Shown here: in pieces, positions 27,423 to 35,446 of the stretch
How the letters are laid out: the number at the start of each line of letters is the position of its first letter
Position numbering within the stretch: the first letter of the stretch is position 1
Assembly: GCF_010560025.1 (NCBI RefSeq)
Contig: NZ_SAIY01000008.1
Span: forward strand, 62,001-126,000
Length of the DNA stretch: 64,000 nt
Source: Verrucosispora sioxanthis
Lineage (GTDB): Bacteria; Actinomycetota; Actinomycetes; Mycobacteriales; Micromonosporaceae
Direction of reading: 5' to 3'
The notes under the pieces: model-generated
What the model saw: only the letters and a program-made list of their open reading frames with translations
Told to the model about the DNA's origin: nothing
The model's database searches: none
Program-made: the position numbers and the translations under genes

Positions 27423-27874
27423 TGTGCTTCCTTCCGACCTGGCGGTTCACTTGTGGTGCGTGCGGTCGCGCAGTCGGGGCAGATGCCCCAGTAGACGACC
27501 TCCGCCTCGTCGACCGCGAAACCGTGGTCGTCGGAGGCGGTCAGACAGGGGGCGTAGCCGACGGCGCAGTCCACGTCGGCGATCACACCGCAGGAGCGGC
27601 AGACGACATGATGGTGGTTGTCTCCCACCCGGGACTCGTAGCGGGCGACCGCCCCGGTGGGCTGGATGCGCCGCACCAGACCGGCGTCGGTGAGCGCCCG
27701 CAGCACATCGTAGATCGCCTGGTGGGACACGGTGGGATGATCGGCACGGACCAGCCGGATCACGGTGTCGGTGTCGACGTGCGGGTGGTCGCGCAGCGCC
27801 GCGAGCACCGCCACGCGGGGCCGGGTCACGCGCAACGAGACCGCCCGCAGCTGCGCCTCGAAGTCGGCCGTCAT
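27419..27874 (-). CDS. furA: Fur family regulator (FurA/CatR type) of katG
   Basis: 151 residues from the ATG at 27874; the frame is open to 27907 but homologues start near MTADFEAQLR. The winged helix has HPTVSHQAIYDVLRALTDAGL. Metal ligands are in the HHHVVCRSCG loop and in ICPDC at the C-terminus (structural zinc). Such proteins repress katG and themselves until peroxide or iron state changes. It is arranged as the standard furA-katG operon with a 2-base stop/start overlap. Confidence 0.93.
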   Translation of the reverse strand: MTADFEAQLRAVSLRVTRPRVAVLAALRDHPHVDTDTVIRLVRADHPTVSHQAIYDVLRALTDAGLVRRIQPTGAVARYESRVGDNHHHVVCRSCGVIADVDCAVGYAPCLTASDDHGFAVDEAEVVYWGICPDCATARTTSEPPGRKEAH

Positions 27875-27920
27875 GCCGACGAACCTACTCGACTCTTCTG
27901 GAATCAATCAAGTTTTCGGG
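27875..27920 (-). promoter_or_regulatory. furA promoter/operator region
   Basis: Short AT-rich stretch just upstream of furA; on the minus strand it reads CTTGATTGATTCCAG, which stands out from the GC-rich background and lies where FurA autoregulatory sites are found in actinomycetes. It is squeezed between furA and the kinase gene end at 27925. No exact Fur-box match is claimed. Confidence 0.4.
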
Positions 27921-27924
27921 TGGA

Positions 27925-29790
27925 TCAGGAGTTCGTGTCGTCGGTGCCGCCGTCCTCGTCCGCCGCCGACGTGGTGGAGGTCACCGAGGTGGTGGGAGAC
28001 GTCTGTGTGGGGGTGGGCGCCGTGGTCTCGGCGGGTTCCGTGGTCGGTGGCGAGGTCGGGTCCGGCGGGGGCGGGGTGGACGGGCGCGCGGTCGCCGTCG
28101 GACTCGACGTCGCCGAGGGGCTGGCCGTGGGGCTGGTGGTCGCCGACGGGCTCGGCGTGGGCGGCGGAGCGGAGGTGGTCGGTGTCGAGGTGGTCGGTGT
28201 CGAGGTGGCCGGCGTGTCCGACGGCGTCGCCGACGGTTCGTCCGACGGCTGGGCGTCGGACCGACCCGATCCGCCTCCGCCGCCGTCCGGAGCCGGGCGG
28301 TCCCGTTCCGGCGTACCCGATCGGACCCGGGTGGTCCCCTCCGTCGATGCCGCCGGCTCGGCCGACGCGGAAGCCAGCACCGCTGTCCGAACGTGGGTGT
28401 CGGCATGCTCGCAGGCGACGCCCGCCAGGCTGAACCGCTCCGGTGTCTCGTGCCCACCGGACTCCACCCGGCCGTGCAGGGTCGCCGTCGCGTCCGTACC
28501 CGGTTCCGCCGGCGCGTCCAGCCGGAGGGTGACCCGCCGCTCGTGGTGCGTCCAGGCAGCACCGCGCACGTCGAGAAGGCGCTGACTGGCCGGGAGGGTG
28601 AAGGTCAGCGCCCGCTGCCCGGTCCCCGGTCGCCCGGTTCCCGTCACGCTGATCCGCGCCAGGAAGCGTCCGTCGGCCGCCTGCTGTGCCCGGTACTGCA
28701 CGGTGCAGCCGGCCTCGGCGGCGGGTGGGTCGGCCGACCCTTCCTCGGCGGCGAGCAGTCCGGGCAGGATCCCGGCCAGCGCGGCCGCCGCGGCGGCGGG
28801 GGCGGCGAACAGCAGCCCGCGCCGCCGCCGGGCGACCGCCGACCGCCGGGCAGGTCCGTCGGCCGGCCTGGTGGGGCCGGCGACCGTTTGGGTGGGTACG
28901 GCGACCCGGGTGGCCACCGCACCCGGCGCGGGCCGCACGGCCAGGGTCGCACCGGTCAGCGCCTCGGCGAGGTCGGCCGCGTCCGGACGCCGGTCCGGGT
29001 CGGCCGCCAGGCACCGACCGATCAGGTGCGCGTGGGAGGCGGACAGTCCCCCGACGTCGGGGACGGACACCGGTTCGTGCGGGGACCGCTGTGGTGACTG
29101 CCCGGTGAGGCACTCGGTGAGGACGACGCCGAGGGCGAACACGTCGCCCGCCGGTACCGCCTCCGCTCCGGCGGTCAACTCCGGCGGCAGATAGCTGGGG
29201 GTGCCCCAGAGTTGCCCGTCCGGCTCCGCCGGGTCGTCGCCCGCGCCGACCGCGATGCCGAAGTCGACCACCTTCACGCCGCTCTCGGTGAGCATGATGT
29301 TTCCGGGCTTGACGTCCCGGTGCACGATGCCCTGCTCGTGGGCGGCGGCGAGGGCCGCCGCCACCTGCTGACCGATCCGCAGCGTCTCGTCCGGCGGCAA
29401 CGGGCCGGCGGCCCGGAGGCGGGCGGCCAGCGTCGATCCGGCGACAAACTCCATCACCAGGAACGGGGTGGGGGTCCGGGTCAGATGCCGCTGCTCACCG
29501 TAGTCGTAGACCCGGGCGACTCCGGGGTGGTCGAGCCGTGCCGCGGCCAGCGCCTCGCGGCGGATGCGGTCCCGGGCGGCGGGGTCGCCCAGCAGCGGTG
29601 CCGACAGCAGCTTCACCGCGACCGTGCGCTGCAGGCGCAGGTCGTAGCCGCGCCAGACGGTGGCCATGCCGCCCCGGCCGACCGGTTCGTCGAGCCGGTA
29701 ACGCCGCTGCAGGCATCGCACGAGCACAACCTCCCGCTCCGGTCGCGCACCCCCGCCGGGGTGTCCGGTGGGCGGATCGTGTCCGGTCAC
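27925..29790 (-). CDS. membrane Ser/Thr protein kinase with CBM2-like extracellular domain
   Basis: 621 residues. The kinase domain (about 30-285) is complete: glycine loop VGRGGMATVWRG, VAVKLL lysine, catalytic loop HRDVKPGN, VDFGIAV, and GTPSYLPPE. A basic juxtamembrane stretch and one membrane helix (about 325-345) follow. The outer part (about 360-465) is a beta-sandwich-like region with two Cys that looks like a CBM2 fold, and the last 150 residues are a Ser/Thr/Pro-rich tail with short tandem repeats (TSTPT). There are no PASTA repeats, so it is not the division-associated PknB. The signal sensed is unknown. Start GTG at 29790. Confidence 0.88.
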   Translation of the reverse strand: MTGHDPPTGHPGGGARPEREVVLVRCLQRRYRLDEPVGRGGMATVWRGYDLRLQRTVAVKLLSAPLLGDPAARDRIRREALAAARLDHPGVARVYDYGEQRHLTRTPTPFLVMEFVAGSTLAARLRAAGPLPPDETLRIGQQVAAALAAAHEQGIVHRDVKPGNIMLTESGVKVVDFGIAVGAGDDPAEPDGQLWGTPSYLPPELTAGAEAVPAGDVFALGVVLTECLTGQSPQRSPHEPVSVPDVGGLSASHAHLIGRCLAADPDRRPDAADLAEALTGATLAVRPAPGAVATRVAVPTQTVAGPTRPADGPARRSAVARRRRGLLFAAPAAAAAALAGILPGLLAAEEGSADPPAAEAGCTVQYRAQQAADGRFLARISVTGTGRPGTGQRALTFTLPASQRLLDVRGAAWTHHERRVTLRLDAPAEPGTDATATLHGRVESGGHETPERFSLAGVACEHADTHVRTAVLASASAEPAASTEGTTRVRSGTPERDRPAPDGGGGGSGRSDAQPSDEPSATPSDTPATSTPTTSTPTTSAPPPTPSPSATTSPTASPSATSSPTATARPSTPPPPDPTSPPTTEPAETTAPTPTQTSPTTSVTSTTSAADEDGGTDDTNS

Positions 29791-29958
29791 CGCCCCTGTC
29801 GACTAACGCGCTACCCCCGGCCGGAGGCGGGAAAACCCCTGGTCAATCAGTTGGAGAAGGTCGACTCGCGATGTCATGCGACCGTCACACGTTCGCGCGG
29901 CGCTCGTCATCCCACGGGGCATCTCTGAGCACAGGCACCGTTTCGAGGAGGCGACGAC

Positions 29959-30390
29959 ATGAGCGACGTTCCGTACGGCGTCCGGCACGCAGCACTCGCC
30001 ACCGCGCTGGCAGCTGTGCTCGCCGTCACCGGCTGCGCCCCCGAGCCGGAGGCGGAACCACCACCACCGTCCACCGGCACCAGCCCGCCGAACACCCTCG
30101 CCAAGGTCGACGTGGGTGACGCACTGACCGTGACCGCGACCGTGGATCAGGTCGTCGACGAGCGGGCGCTCGTCGTACGGGACGTCGACCTGGCCGACCG
30201 CAGCCTGCTCGTCCTGACCCGGCGGCCAGTGGAGGCGACCCCGCCGCAGTTGCTCAGCGCGGAAGGGACCGTGGTCCGTTTCTCGTACCGCCGCCTCGCG
30301 GCCCGCCACCACCTGACCGACCCGGCGGCCTACCGCACGTTCGAAGGACAGAAGGCGCTGGTGGCCAGTCAGGTCACCGTGTGGCGGTGA
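29959..30390 (+). CDS. putative lipoprotein of unknown function
   Basis: 143 residues. Signal sequence with lipobox VTGC (Cys near residue 26), then a Pro-rich linker and a compact domain of about 95 residues (VDVGDALTVTATVDQVVDERALVVRD) that looks like an OB-type or DUF-type beta-barrel. GAGGAG precedes the ATG. It is a single gene divergent from the kinase. The 168-bp gap between them contains only promoters as far as can be seen. Confidence 0.7.
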   Translation: MSDVPYGVRHAALATALAAVLAVTGCAPEPEAEPPPPSTGTSPPNTLAKVDVGDALTVTATVDQVVDERALVVRDVDLADRSLLVLTRRPVEATPPQLLSAEGTVVRFSYRRLAARHHLTDPAAYRTFEGQKALVASQVTVWR

Positions 30391-30450
30391 CGGCACCCGG
30401 AGTAGCCGGCCGCGGTAGATGCGGCCACCCGGAGGAGGCCGATCGCGGCA

Positions 30451-31275
30451 TCACGGCTTGCGCGCGACGAGCCCGACGAAGGTGTGGTAGGTGTCGCTCT
30501 GCTCCGGCGCGGCCTCGTCCGGGTCCGGTCGCCACGCGGCCACCGGCACCAGGCCCGGTTCCAGCAACTCCAGGCCCTCGACGAAGGAGAGGATCTCCTC
30601 GTCGGTACGCCAACGACCGGTGCCGAGGGACTCGTTGAAGATGCGTTCGACCTCACGCGCCTTTCGGGAGGCGTCGGGGTGCCGGTCGCCGGGATCACGG
30701 AAGTGGGAGATCGCCACGTAGCTGCCCGACGGCAGGGCGTCGATCAACCTCGCCGCCACCGCCTTCGGGTTCTCGTCGTCCGTGAGGTGGTGCAGAATAG
30801 CGAAGAGCAACAGCCCGACGGGGCGGTCCAAGTCCAGGAACCTGCGGACCTCCGGGTGTTCCAGGATGGCCTCCGGCGACCGGATGTCGGCCTGGACCAC
30901 CGTCGCGGTTCCGGCGTCGGCCAGCAGCGCCCGACCGTGCGCCAGCACGATCGGATCGTTGTCGACGTAGACCACCCGCGCCTGCGGGTCGTGGCGCAGG
31001 GCCACCTGGTGCACATTGCCCTGGGTGGGCAGACCGGAACCGAGATCGAGGAACTGCCCGATGCCCTGCTCGGTGAGGACGCGCACCGCCCGACGCAGGA
31101 AGGCCCGATTCGCCTGGCCCGCCTGCGGGCCGTCCGGCGTGATCCGGAGCGCGTGCTCGGCGACGGCGCGGTCCACCGCGAAGTTGTCCTTGCCGCCGAG
31201 CATGTAGTCGTACACCCGAGCGATGCTCGGCACGCTCATGTCGACCCCGGCCGGCGCCACCTCTTCGTTCGCCAC
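30451..31275 (-). CDS. SAM-dependent methyltransferase (DUF574 / Methyltransf_19)
   Basis: 274 residues from the GTG at 31275, which has GAGGAG at good spacing; the frame is open far upstream but without family similarity. The family signature SIARVYDYMLGGKDNFAVDR is at the N-terminus, and the SAM-binding region is FLDLGSGLPTQGNVHQVA followed by VVYVDNDPIVLAHG. This family is abundant in actinomycetes and mostly of unknown substrate. It ends with the usual YHTFVGLVARKP. Confidence 0.87.
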   Translation of the reverse strand: MANEEVAPAGVDMSVPSIARVYDYMLGGKDNFAVDRAVAEHALRITPDGPQAGQANRAFLRRAVRVLTEQGIGQFLDLGSGLPTQGNVHQVALRHDPQARVVYVDNDPIVLAHGRALLADAGTATVVQADIRSPEAILEHPEVRRFLDLDRPVGLLLFAILHHLTDDENPKAVAARLIDALPSGSYVAISHFRDPGDRHPDASRKAREVERIFNESLGTGRWRTDEEILSFVEGLELLEPGLVPVAAWRPDPDEAAPEQSDTYHTFVGLVARKP

Positions 31276-31421
31276 AGTTCGTCTCCTCGTCCACACCGGA
31301 TCACGGTCGGCCGAACCGCTTGGGCCGAGCGCCGGACTGCGGGTGGTCCAACGTCGAAGCGGGATCGGTCGGCGTGCCGCCGCACCTGCTCGACATCCCG
31401 CGGCCGACGCCGCCGACCATC

Positions 31422-32174
31422 CTAAATGGTCACCTCGACAGCGCGCTCGCGCCGGTCCGCCTCGGCCTCGTGCTGTCGGCGTACCATCTCCGCGATCCAG
31501 GTGGGCGCGTACGGTGAGGTGCAGCCCGGTGAGGTCGGGTAGTCCTTGAGCACACCCAGACGTTCCCCGATGTCGATCGCGCGGGCGCGGTGCCCGGCAT
31601 GCTCGATCCCGATCTGCGCCAGGCAGTGGTTCATGGCCCATTGCAGGCGATCCGGAGCGTCCCTCATCTCCGCCTCGATGACGTCGAGCAGCGCGGTGAG
31701 GTCGAGGCCCGCAGGCTTCGCGGCCACCCGGTCGGTGGTCAACGCCCAGCCGGCGCTGGCGACGACCGGATCCGGATCGGCCAACCACGCCCGGCGCAGC
31801 TCCTCGCCGTGCGGGCTCTTCCGCACCACGTAGTTCACCAGCCAGTCGTGCACCTTGGGTCGACGCGCCTCGCGCAGCATGGTGTCCAACTGGTCGCGCT
31901 CGAACGCCTTCGGGCGGCAGATCAGGATCGCCAGGAGGCGCGCCGCGGTGTCGCCGGTCTGCCACAACTGCTCCGCGAGGTCCTGCTGGGTCTTCAACCG
32001 CTTCGCAAGGGCACGCAACTTGCTGAGGTTCACCCCGTGATCATCGCCGTGCCGCTCGTTCACCTCGCGCGTCCTCGGGTCCGCGAGCTCGGCCAACTCC
32101 GCCATCACCTGCGCCACCGTCGTCCCGGTCAGCGTCTTCTCGACCACCGCTGCCCCCTGTCCGTCACCCGCCAT
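31422..32174 (-). CDS. DNA alkylation repair protein (AlkD-like HEAT repeats)
   Basis: 250 residues. All-helical protein of the DNA_alkylation (AlkC/AlkD) family: LSKLRALAKRLKTQQDLAEQLWQTGD near residue 50, then HEAT-like helices, HDWLVNYVVRKSPHGEELRRAWL and RLQWAMNHCLAQIGI. Such proteins remove bulky or cationic alkylated bases without base flipping. A hairpin with 6-bp arms (31415-31431) overlaps its stop codon and may terminate transcription. The 146 bp between this gene and the methyltransferase hold no gene. The ATG at 32174 is used; an internal GTG at about 32145 is possible. Confidence 0.83.
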   Translation of the reverse strand: MAGDGQGAAVVEKTLTGTTVAQVMAELAELADPRTREVNERHGDDHGVNLSKLRALAKRLKTQQDLAEQLWQTGDTAARLLAILICRPKAFERDQLDTMLREARRPKVHDWLVNYVVRKSPHGEELRRAWLADPDPVVASAGWALTTDRVAAKPAGLDLTALLDVIEAEMRDAPDRLQWAMNHCLAQIGIEHAGHRARAIDIGERLGVLKDYPTSPGCTSPYAPTWIAEMVRRQHEAEADRRERAVEVTI

Positions 32175-32263
32175 CCGTCACCGCAGGGTACGCCGAATCG
32201 CGTGGGTCGAAGCCTGTCGGTGGCCGGTGCCAGAATGCGGCGCGACCGATCGAGGGAGGTTTC

Positions 32264-32728
32264 ATGGGTGCCTGGGACAGTGGACCGTTCGACAACGACA
32301 CCGCCGCCGACTGGTGTGGCGAGCTGGATGACGCCGACGCCGCCCAGCGGCCGGTGCTGGTCCGCACGGCCCTGAACCGAGCGGCCGTCGAGCAGGACTA
32401 CCTCGACGCCGACATCGCCTGCGAGGCGATCGCCGCAGCCGCGATCGTGGCCGCGCATCTGCCCGGCGGGCAACCCATCAGCTCACCGTACGCGCCGGAG
32501 GTCCTCCGCAACGGCGGCCGACTCGACCTGCCCGCCGACCTGCCCGCGCTGGCCGCGAACGCGCTCGACCGGATCATGTCCGCGAATTCCGAATGGCACG
32601 ACCTGTGGCACGAGGCATTCGCCGACGACGACAACCGGGCCTTCGACACCGTCCGCGAGCTGCGCCGGACACTGACGGCCCGATCCGGGACGGGTGGGTA
32701 TGCGGTCGACCGGATCACAGCTCGGTGA
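32264..32728 (+). CDS. DUF4259 domain protein
   Basis: 154 residues beginning MGAWDSGPFDNDTAADW, the hallmark N-terminus of DUF4259 proteins. GGGAGG lies upstream of the ATG. The function of the family is unknown. A stand-alone cytosolic protein, acidic, with no membrane segment. Confidence 0.85.
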   Translation: MGAWDSGPFDNDTAADWCGELDDADAAQRPVLVRTALNRAAVEQDYLDADIACEAIAAAAIVAAHLPGGQPISSPYAPEVLRNGGRLDLPADLPALAANALDRIMSANSEWHDLWHEAFADDDNRAFDTVRELRRTLTARSGTGGYAVDRITAR

Positions 32729-32769
32729 GGTAGGACGGAGGGCCTCTCGGGACTCCGTGCGACCCGTGT

Positions 32770-33240
32770 TCACCTGGGCAGGGATGCCGCCCAGGTGAGC
32801 ACGCGCTCGACGTCCGCTCGGGTCCAACCAATCGCGGGATCGATCGACACGAGCATGGTCGGTACCGAACGGGCAGCGGCCCACCGCCGGCCGACGGCGG
32901 TGTGGTTGTCATCGAGCCACGCTGCCGGTCGATCGGCGGCCACGGCATCCACGGCCGGCACCTTGAGTTCAGGATCGAACGGCACCGGTGGGAAGCCGAC
33001 CACCGGCAGCGGCGCGACTCCGAGCAGCGGCAGGTAGATCTCGTTGGCCGCCTCGCCCCAACCCGTTGCCCACCACAGCTCACCGGCGGCGGCCAGGTCC
33101 CGGATCCAGTCGGCGTGCGCCACGCAGTAGCGCTGCGGATCTTCACCGTCGAAGAGGACGCGTTCCTGGTAGCCGTCGGGACAGGTGGGTGCCGCGAAGG
33201 GATTCAGTACGCCGTCGAGGTCCAGGAAGATGACGGGCAC
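32770..33240 (-). CDS. HAD-like hydrolase (Swiss Army Knife RNA repair-like HAD domain)
   Basis: 156 residues from the GTG at 33240. The N-terminal VIFLDLDGVLNPFA has the HAD nucleophile Asp and the second Asp, and LKVPAVDAV and AAWLDDNHTA supply the later HAD motifs. ELWWATGWGEAAN is typical of the HAD_SAK_2 family. The substrate is unknown. The frame is open upstream, but translation there would overlap the XRE gene and has no family similarity. It lies 55 bp downstream of the XRE regulator on the same strand. Confidence 0.75.
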   Translation of the reverse strand: MPVIFLDLDGVLNPFAAPTCPDGYQERVLFDGEDPQRYCVAHADWIRDLAAAGELWWATGWGEAANEIYLPLLGVAPLPVVGFPPVPFDPELKVPAVDAVAADRPAAWLDDNHTAVGRRWAAARSVPTMLVSIDPAIGWTRADVERVLTWAASLPR

Positions 33241-33295
33241 GTCGGGCCGTCCCGCGCGGTGGGGATTCAACGGACGCACGAGGTCGGAAGGGACC

Positions 33296-33562
33296 CTAGG
33301 ACGCCTGGCGGACGGGCAGGTCGGCCCGCCAGACCTCGGCCAGGTCGCTGAGGGGGACATCGAGGGCCTGGCTGAGGCAGACGACGGTGCCGAACGCCGG
33401 CGCGGGCAGGCGGCCCGCCTCGATCTTGCGGAGCGTCTCGGGCGAGATGCCGGCGGCCAGGGCCACGTCGACGAGGCTGCGGCCGGCCCGGGCGGCTCGC
33501 AGGGCGGCGCCGAGGCGCTGCCCTGCGGCGATCTGCTCGGCGGTGAGTGGTTGGCGGACCAT
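33296..33562 (-). CDS. XRE family helix-turn-helix regulator
   Basis: 88 residues. The HTH_3 domain covers nearly the whole protein: LGAALRAARAGRSLVDVALAAGISPETLRKIEAGR. It lacks any sensor domain. It is divergent from the methionine aminopeptidase gene across an 80-bp gap that contains one clear palindrome, so it probably controls that gene and itself. Confidence 0.87.
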   Translation of the reverse strand: MVRQPLTAEQIAAGQRLGAALRAARAGRSLVDVALAAGISPETLRKIEAGRLPAPAFGTVVCLSQALDVPLSDLAEVWRADLPVRQAS

Positions 33563-33604
33563 GCGAAGGAGGATAGCCCCTTCCGGGCGGCCCTACCGTG
33601 ACGT

Positions 33605-33618
33605 GGTATAAAAATACC
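33605..33618. promoter_or_regulatory. palindromic operator in the XRE/MetAP divergent promoter
   Basis: GGTATAAAAATACC is a perfect 5-bp inverted repeat with a 4-base AT spacer, and contains TATAAA, a likely -10 element of the methionine aminopeptidase gene 24 bases upstream of its ATG. It is the only AT-rich stretch between the two divergent starts and of a size that suits a small XRE dimer. Confidence 0.6.
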
Positions 33619-33641
33619 GACAGGGGGCGAGGGAGGCTTTC

Positions 33642-34460
33642 ATGATCGAACTCAAGTCGGCCGAGGAAATCGAACGGATGGCAGTGACCGGCCGGTTCGT
33701 CGGCGAGTTGCTGGCCGAGCTGAGCGGTGTCGCGGCGGTCGGCGTCAACCTGCTGGACCTTGAGCACCACGCTCGCCGTCGAATCGCCGAACGCGGTGCC
33801 GAGTCCTGCTACTGGGACTATGCCCCCTCGTTCGGCCGTGGTCCGTTCCGCAACGTGCTGTGCCTGTCGGTGAACGACGCGGTGCTGCACGGTCTCCCCC
33901 ACGACTACGTCCTACGGGACGGCGATCTGCTCAGCATCGACATGGCGGTCGGCATCGACGGCTGGGTCGCCGACTCCGCGCTGTCCGTCATCGTCGGCAC
34001 CCCGGACCCGGCCGATCTGAGGCTGATCGAGGCCACCGAGGTCGCGTTGGAGGCTGCCATCACCGCCGCCCAGCCCGGCGGCCGGTTGGGCGACATCTCC
34101 GCCGCGATCGGCGAGGTCGCCCACTCCTACGGCTACCGGGTCAACGGCGAGTTCGGCGGCCACGGCATCGGCCGTACCATGCACGAAGCCCCGCATGTGG
34201 CCAACAGTGGCCGCCCTCGTCGCGGCCTGAAACTGGAGCCCGGCCTCACCATCGCCATCGAGCCCTGGCTCTGTGGCTCCACCGACAAGATCAGGTATGA
34301 CAAGGACGGCTGGACGATCCGGTCGGCCGACGGTTCCCGCACCGCACACTCCGAGCACACGGTCGCCATCACGGCCTCCGGCCCCCGGGTGCTGACCCGC
34401 CGTCCCACCCACGACACCGGCTCCGCCGGCCCTGCCGCGAAGTCCGCCGCCGCATCCTGA
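33642..34460 (+). CDS. map: type I methionine aminopeptidase (accessory copy)
   Basis: 272 residues. Removes N-terminal Met from proteins. All five metal ligands of the pita-bread fold are visible: Asp in LSIDMAVG, Asp in VADSALS, His in GGHGIGRTMHEAP, Glu in IAIEPWL and Glu in AHSEHTVAI. It lacks an N-terminal zinc finger. An actinomycete usually also has a housekeeping map beside adk/secY, and this isolated copy with a dedicated XRE regulator is likely a conditional or specialised one. Its C-terminus has an extra 30 or so residues rich in Ala/Ser. Confidence 0.9.
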   Translation: MIELKSAEEIERMAVTGRFVGELLAELSGVAAVGVNLLDLEHHARRRIAERGAESCYWDYAPSFGRGPFRNVLCLSVNDAVLHGLPHDYVLRDGDLLSIDMAVGIDGWVADSALSVIVGTPDPADLRLIEATEVALEAAITAAQPGGRLGDISAAIGEVAHSYGYRVNGEFGGHGIGRTMHEAPHVANSGRPRRGLKLEPGLTIAIEPWLCGSTDKIRYDKDGWTIRSADGSRTAHSEHTVAITASGPRVLTRRPTHDTGSAGPAAKSAAAS

Positions 34461-34507
34461 CCGCTCCACAGCCGGACGGTCGCCGGGACCGGCGGGTCGG
34501 GACCGGA

Positions 34508-35224
34508 CTAACGACGCCTCATGACACGGAACTCGTTGCCGTCGGGGTCGGCCAGCACGACCGCGCCATCCTCGCCGGCCTCGATCCACGTGGCGCCGAG
34601 GGACACCAGCCGGTCGACCTCCGACCGCTGATGACCGTCAGCCGGCGGCGCCAGGTCGAAGCGCTGCCGGTTCCTCCCCTGCTTCGGTGCCACGGGCGGA
34701 CCTCCCCAGGCGACCTTCGTACCGCCGCCCGGTGCCTGCACGGCGGTCTCCTGGTCCTGGTCCCACACCAGTGGCCAGCCGAGCGCGGCGCTCCAGAAGA
34801 GGCCGACCTCCCGGGTGCCGTCGCAGGCTATCTCACCCAGAAAGCCGCAGCCGGCGAGGAACCTGTTGCCCGGCTCGATCACGCAGAACGCGTTGCCCTC
34901 GGGGTCGGCCAGGACGATGTGTCCTTCCTCCGGACGCTGCCCGAGGTCGACGTGGGCGGCACCGAGGGCGAGCGCGGTGGCCACCGTCTGCCGCTGGTCG
35001 GCCGGGCTGGCGCTGGTGAGGTGCAGGTGCAGGTGCAGCCGGTTCTGCCCGACACGCTTCGCGTGGCTCGTCACGAACCGGAGGCCGAGCTGCGTGTCAG
35101 TGCCGGGGAGAGACGCACCGCCGCCATCATGGACGATCTGCCGGTCGAGCAGGCCGGCCCAGAACCGCGCCAGGCGCATCGGTTGGCTCGCGTCGAAACA
35201 GACGGCGACCAACTGACAGGACAT
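34508..35224 (-). CDS. VOC family (glyoxalase-like) protein, tandem domains
   Basis: 238 residues from the ATG at 35224 with GGGGAA upstream; a start at 35251 is also in frame. Two vicinal-oxygen-chelate halves are evident, each ending in a VLADPEGNAFCVIEP / VLADPDGNEFRVMRR motif. It contains an HLHLHLTSASP stretch like Glyoxalase_6 domain proteins. Members bind small ligands or drugs or act as dioxygenase-like enzymes; no specific function can be given. It is a single gene. Confidence 0.8.
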   Translation of the reverse strand: MSCQLVAVCFDASQPMRLARFWAGLLDRQIVHDGGGASLPGTDTQLGLRFVTSHAKRVGQNRLHLHLHLTSASPADQRQTVATALALGAAHVDLGQRPEEGHIVLADPEGNAFCVIEPGNRFLAGCGFLGEIACDGTREVGLFWSAALGWPLVWDQDQETAVQAPGGGTKVAWGGPPVAPKQGRNRQRFDLAPPADGHQRSEVDRLVSLGATWIEAGEDGAVVLADPDGNEFRVMRRR

Positions 35225-35303
35225 CGCATTCCCCGATCGTCGGCTGAGCACCGTCGGCAGCTCGCCAGCCGCCGCCGTTCGGGTGGAGCGTAGGGGAACT
35301 CGA

Positions 35304-35339
35304 TGCCGGGCGTCGCCGAATATTCGGCGACACCCGGCA
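35304..35339 (-). terminator. terminator-like near-perfect palindrome after the Cip1-like gene
   Basis: Arms 35304-35320 and 35323-35339 pair at 16 of 17 positions (the other a G-T) with only two central bases, so the hairpin would close on an AATATT tip. A second smaller palindrome lies at 35366-35383. They are in the 220-bp gap between two minus-strand genes and probably end the Cip1-like transcript. The gap holds no gene. Confidence 0.6.
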
Positions 35340-35446
35340 CGGTCTGTGCACGGCGACAGACCCCGACCGGCCGTTCGGCCGGTAGCGCGGGAGCAGAGGT
35401 GTGCCGGCGCCGGCAGGATCCTCCGGTCATGTCCCGCCAGCAGGGG

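Noticed and set aside
25134..27494. 786-codon plus-strand open frame opposite katG
   Set aside because: Antisense of a highly conserved katG gene, no motif of its own.
28150..28215. Tandem GTCGGTGTCGAGGTG-like repeats
   Set aside because: They are the codons of the Ser/Thr/Pro tail repeats of the kinase, not an independent repeat element.
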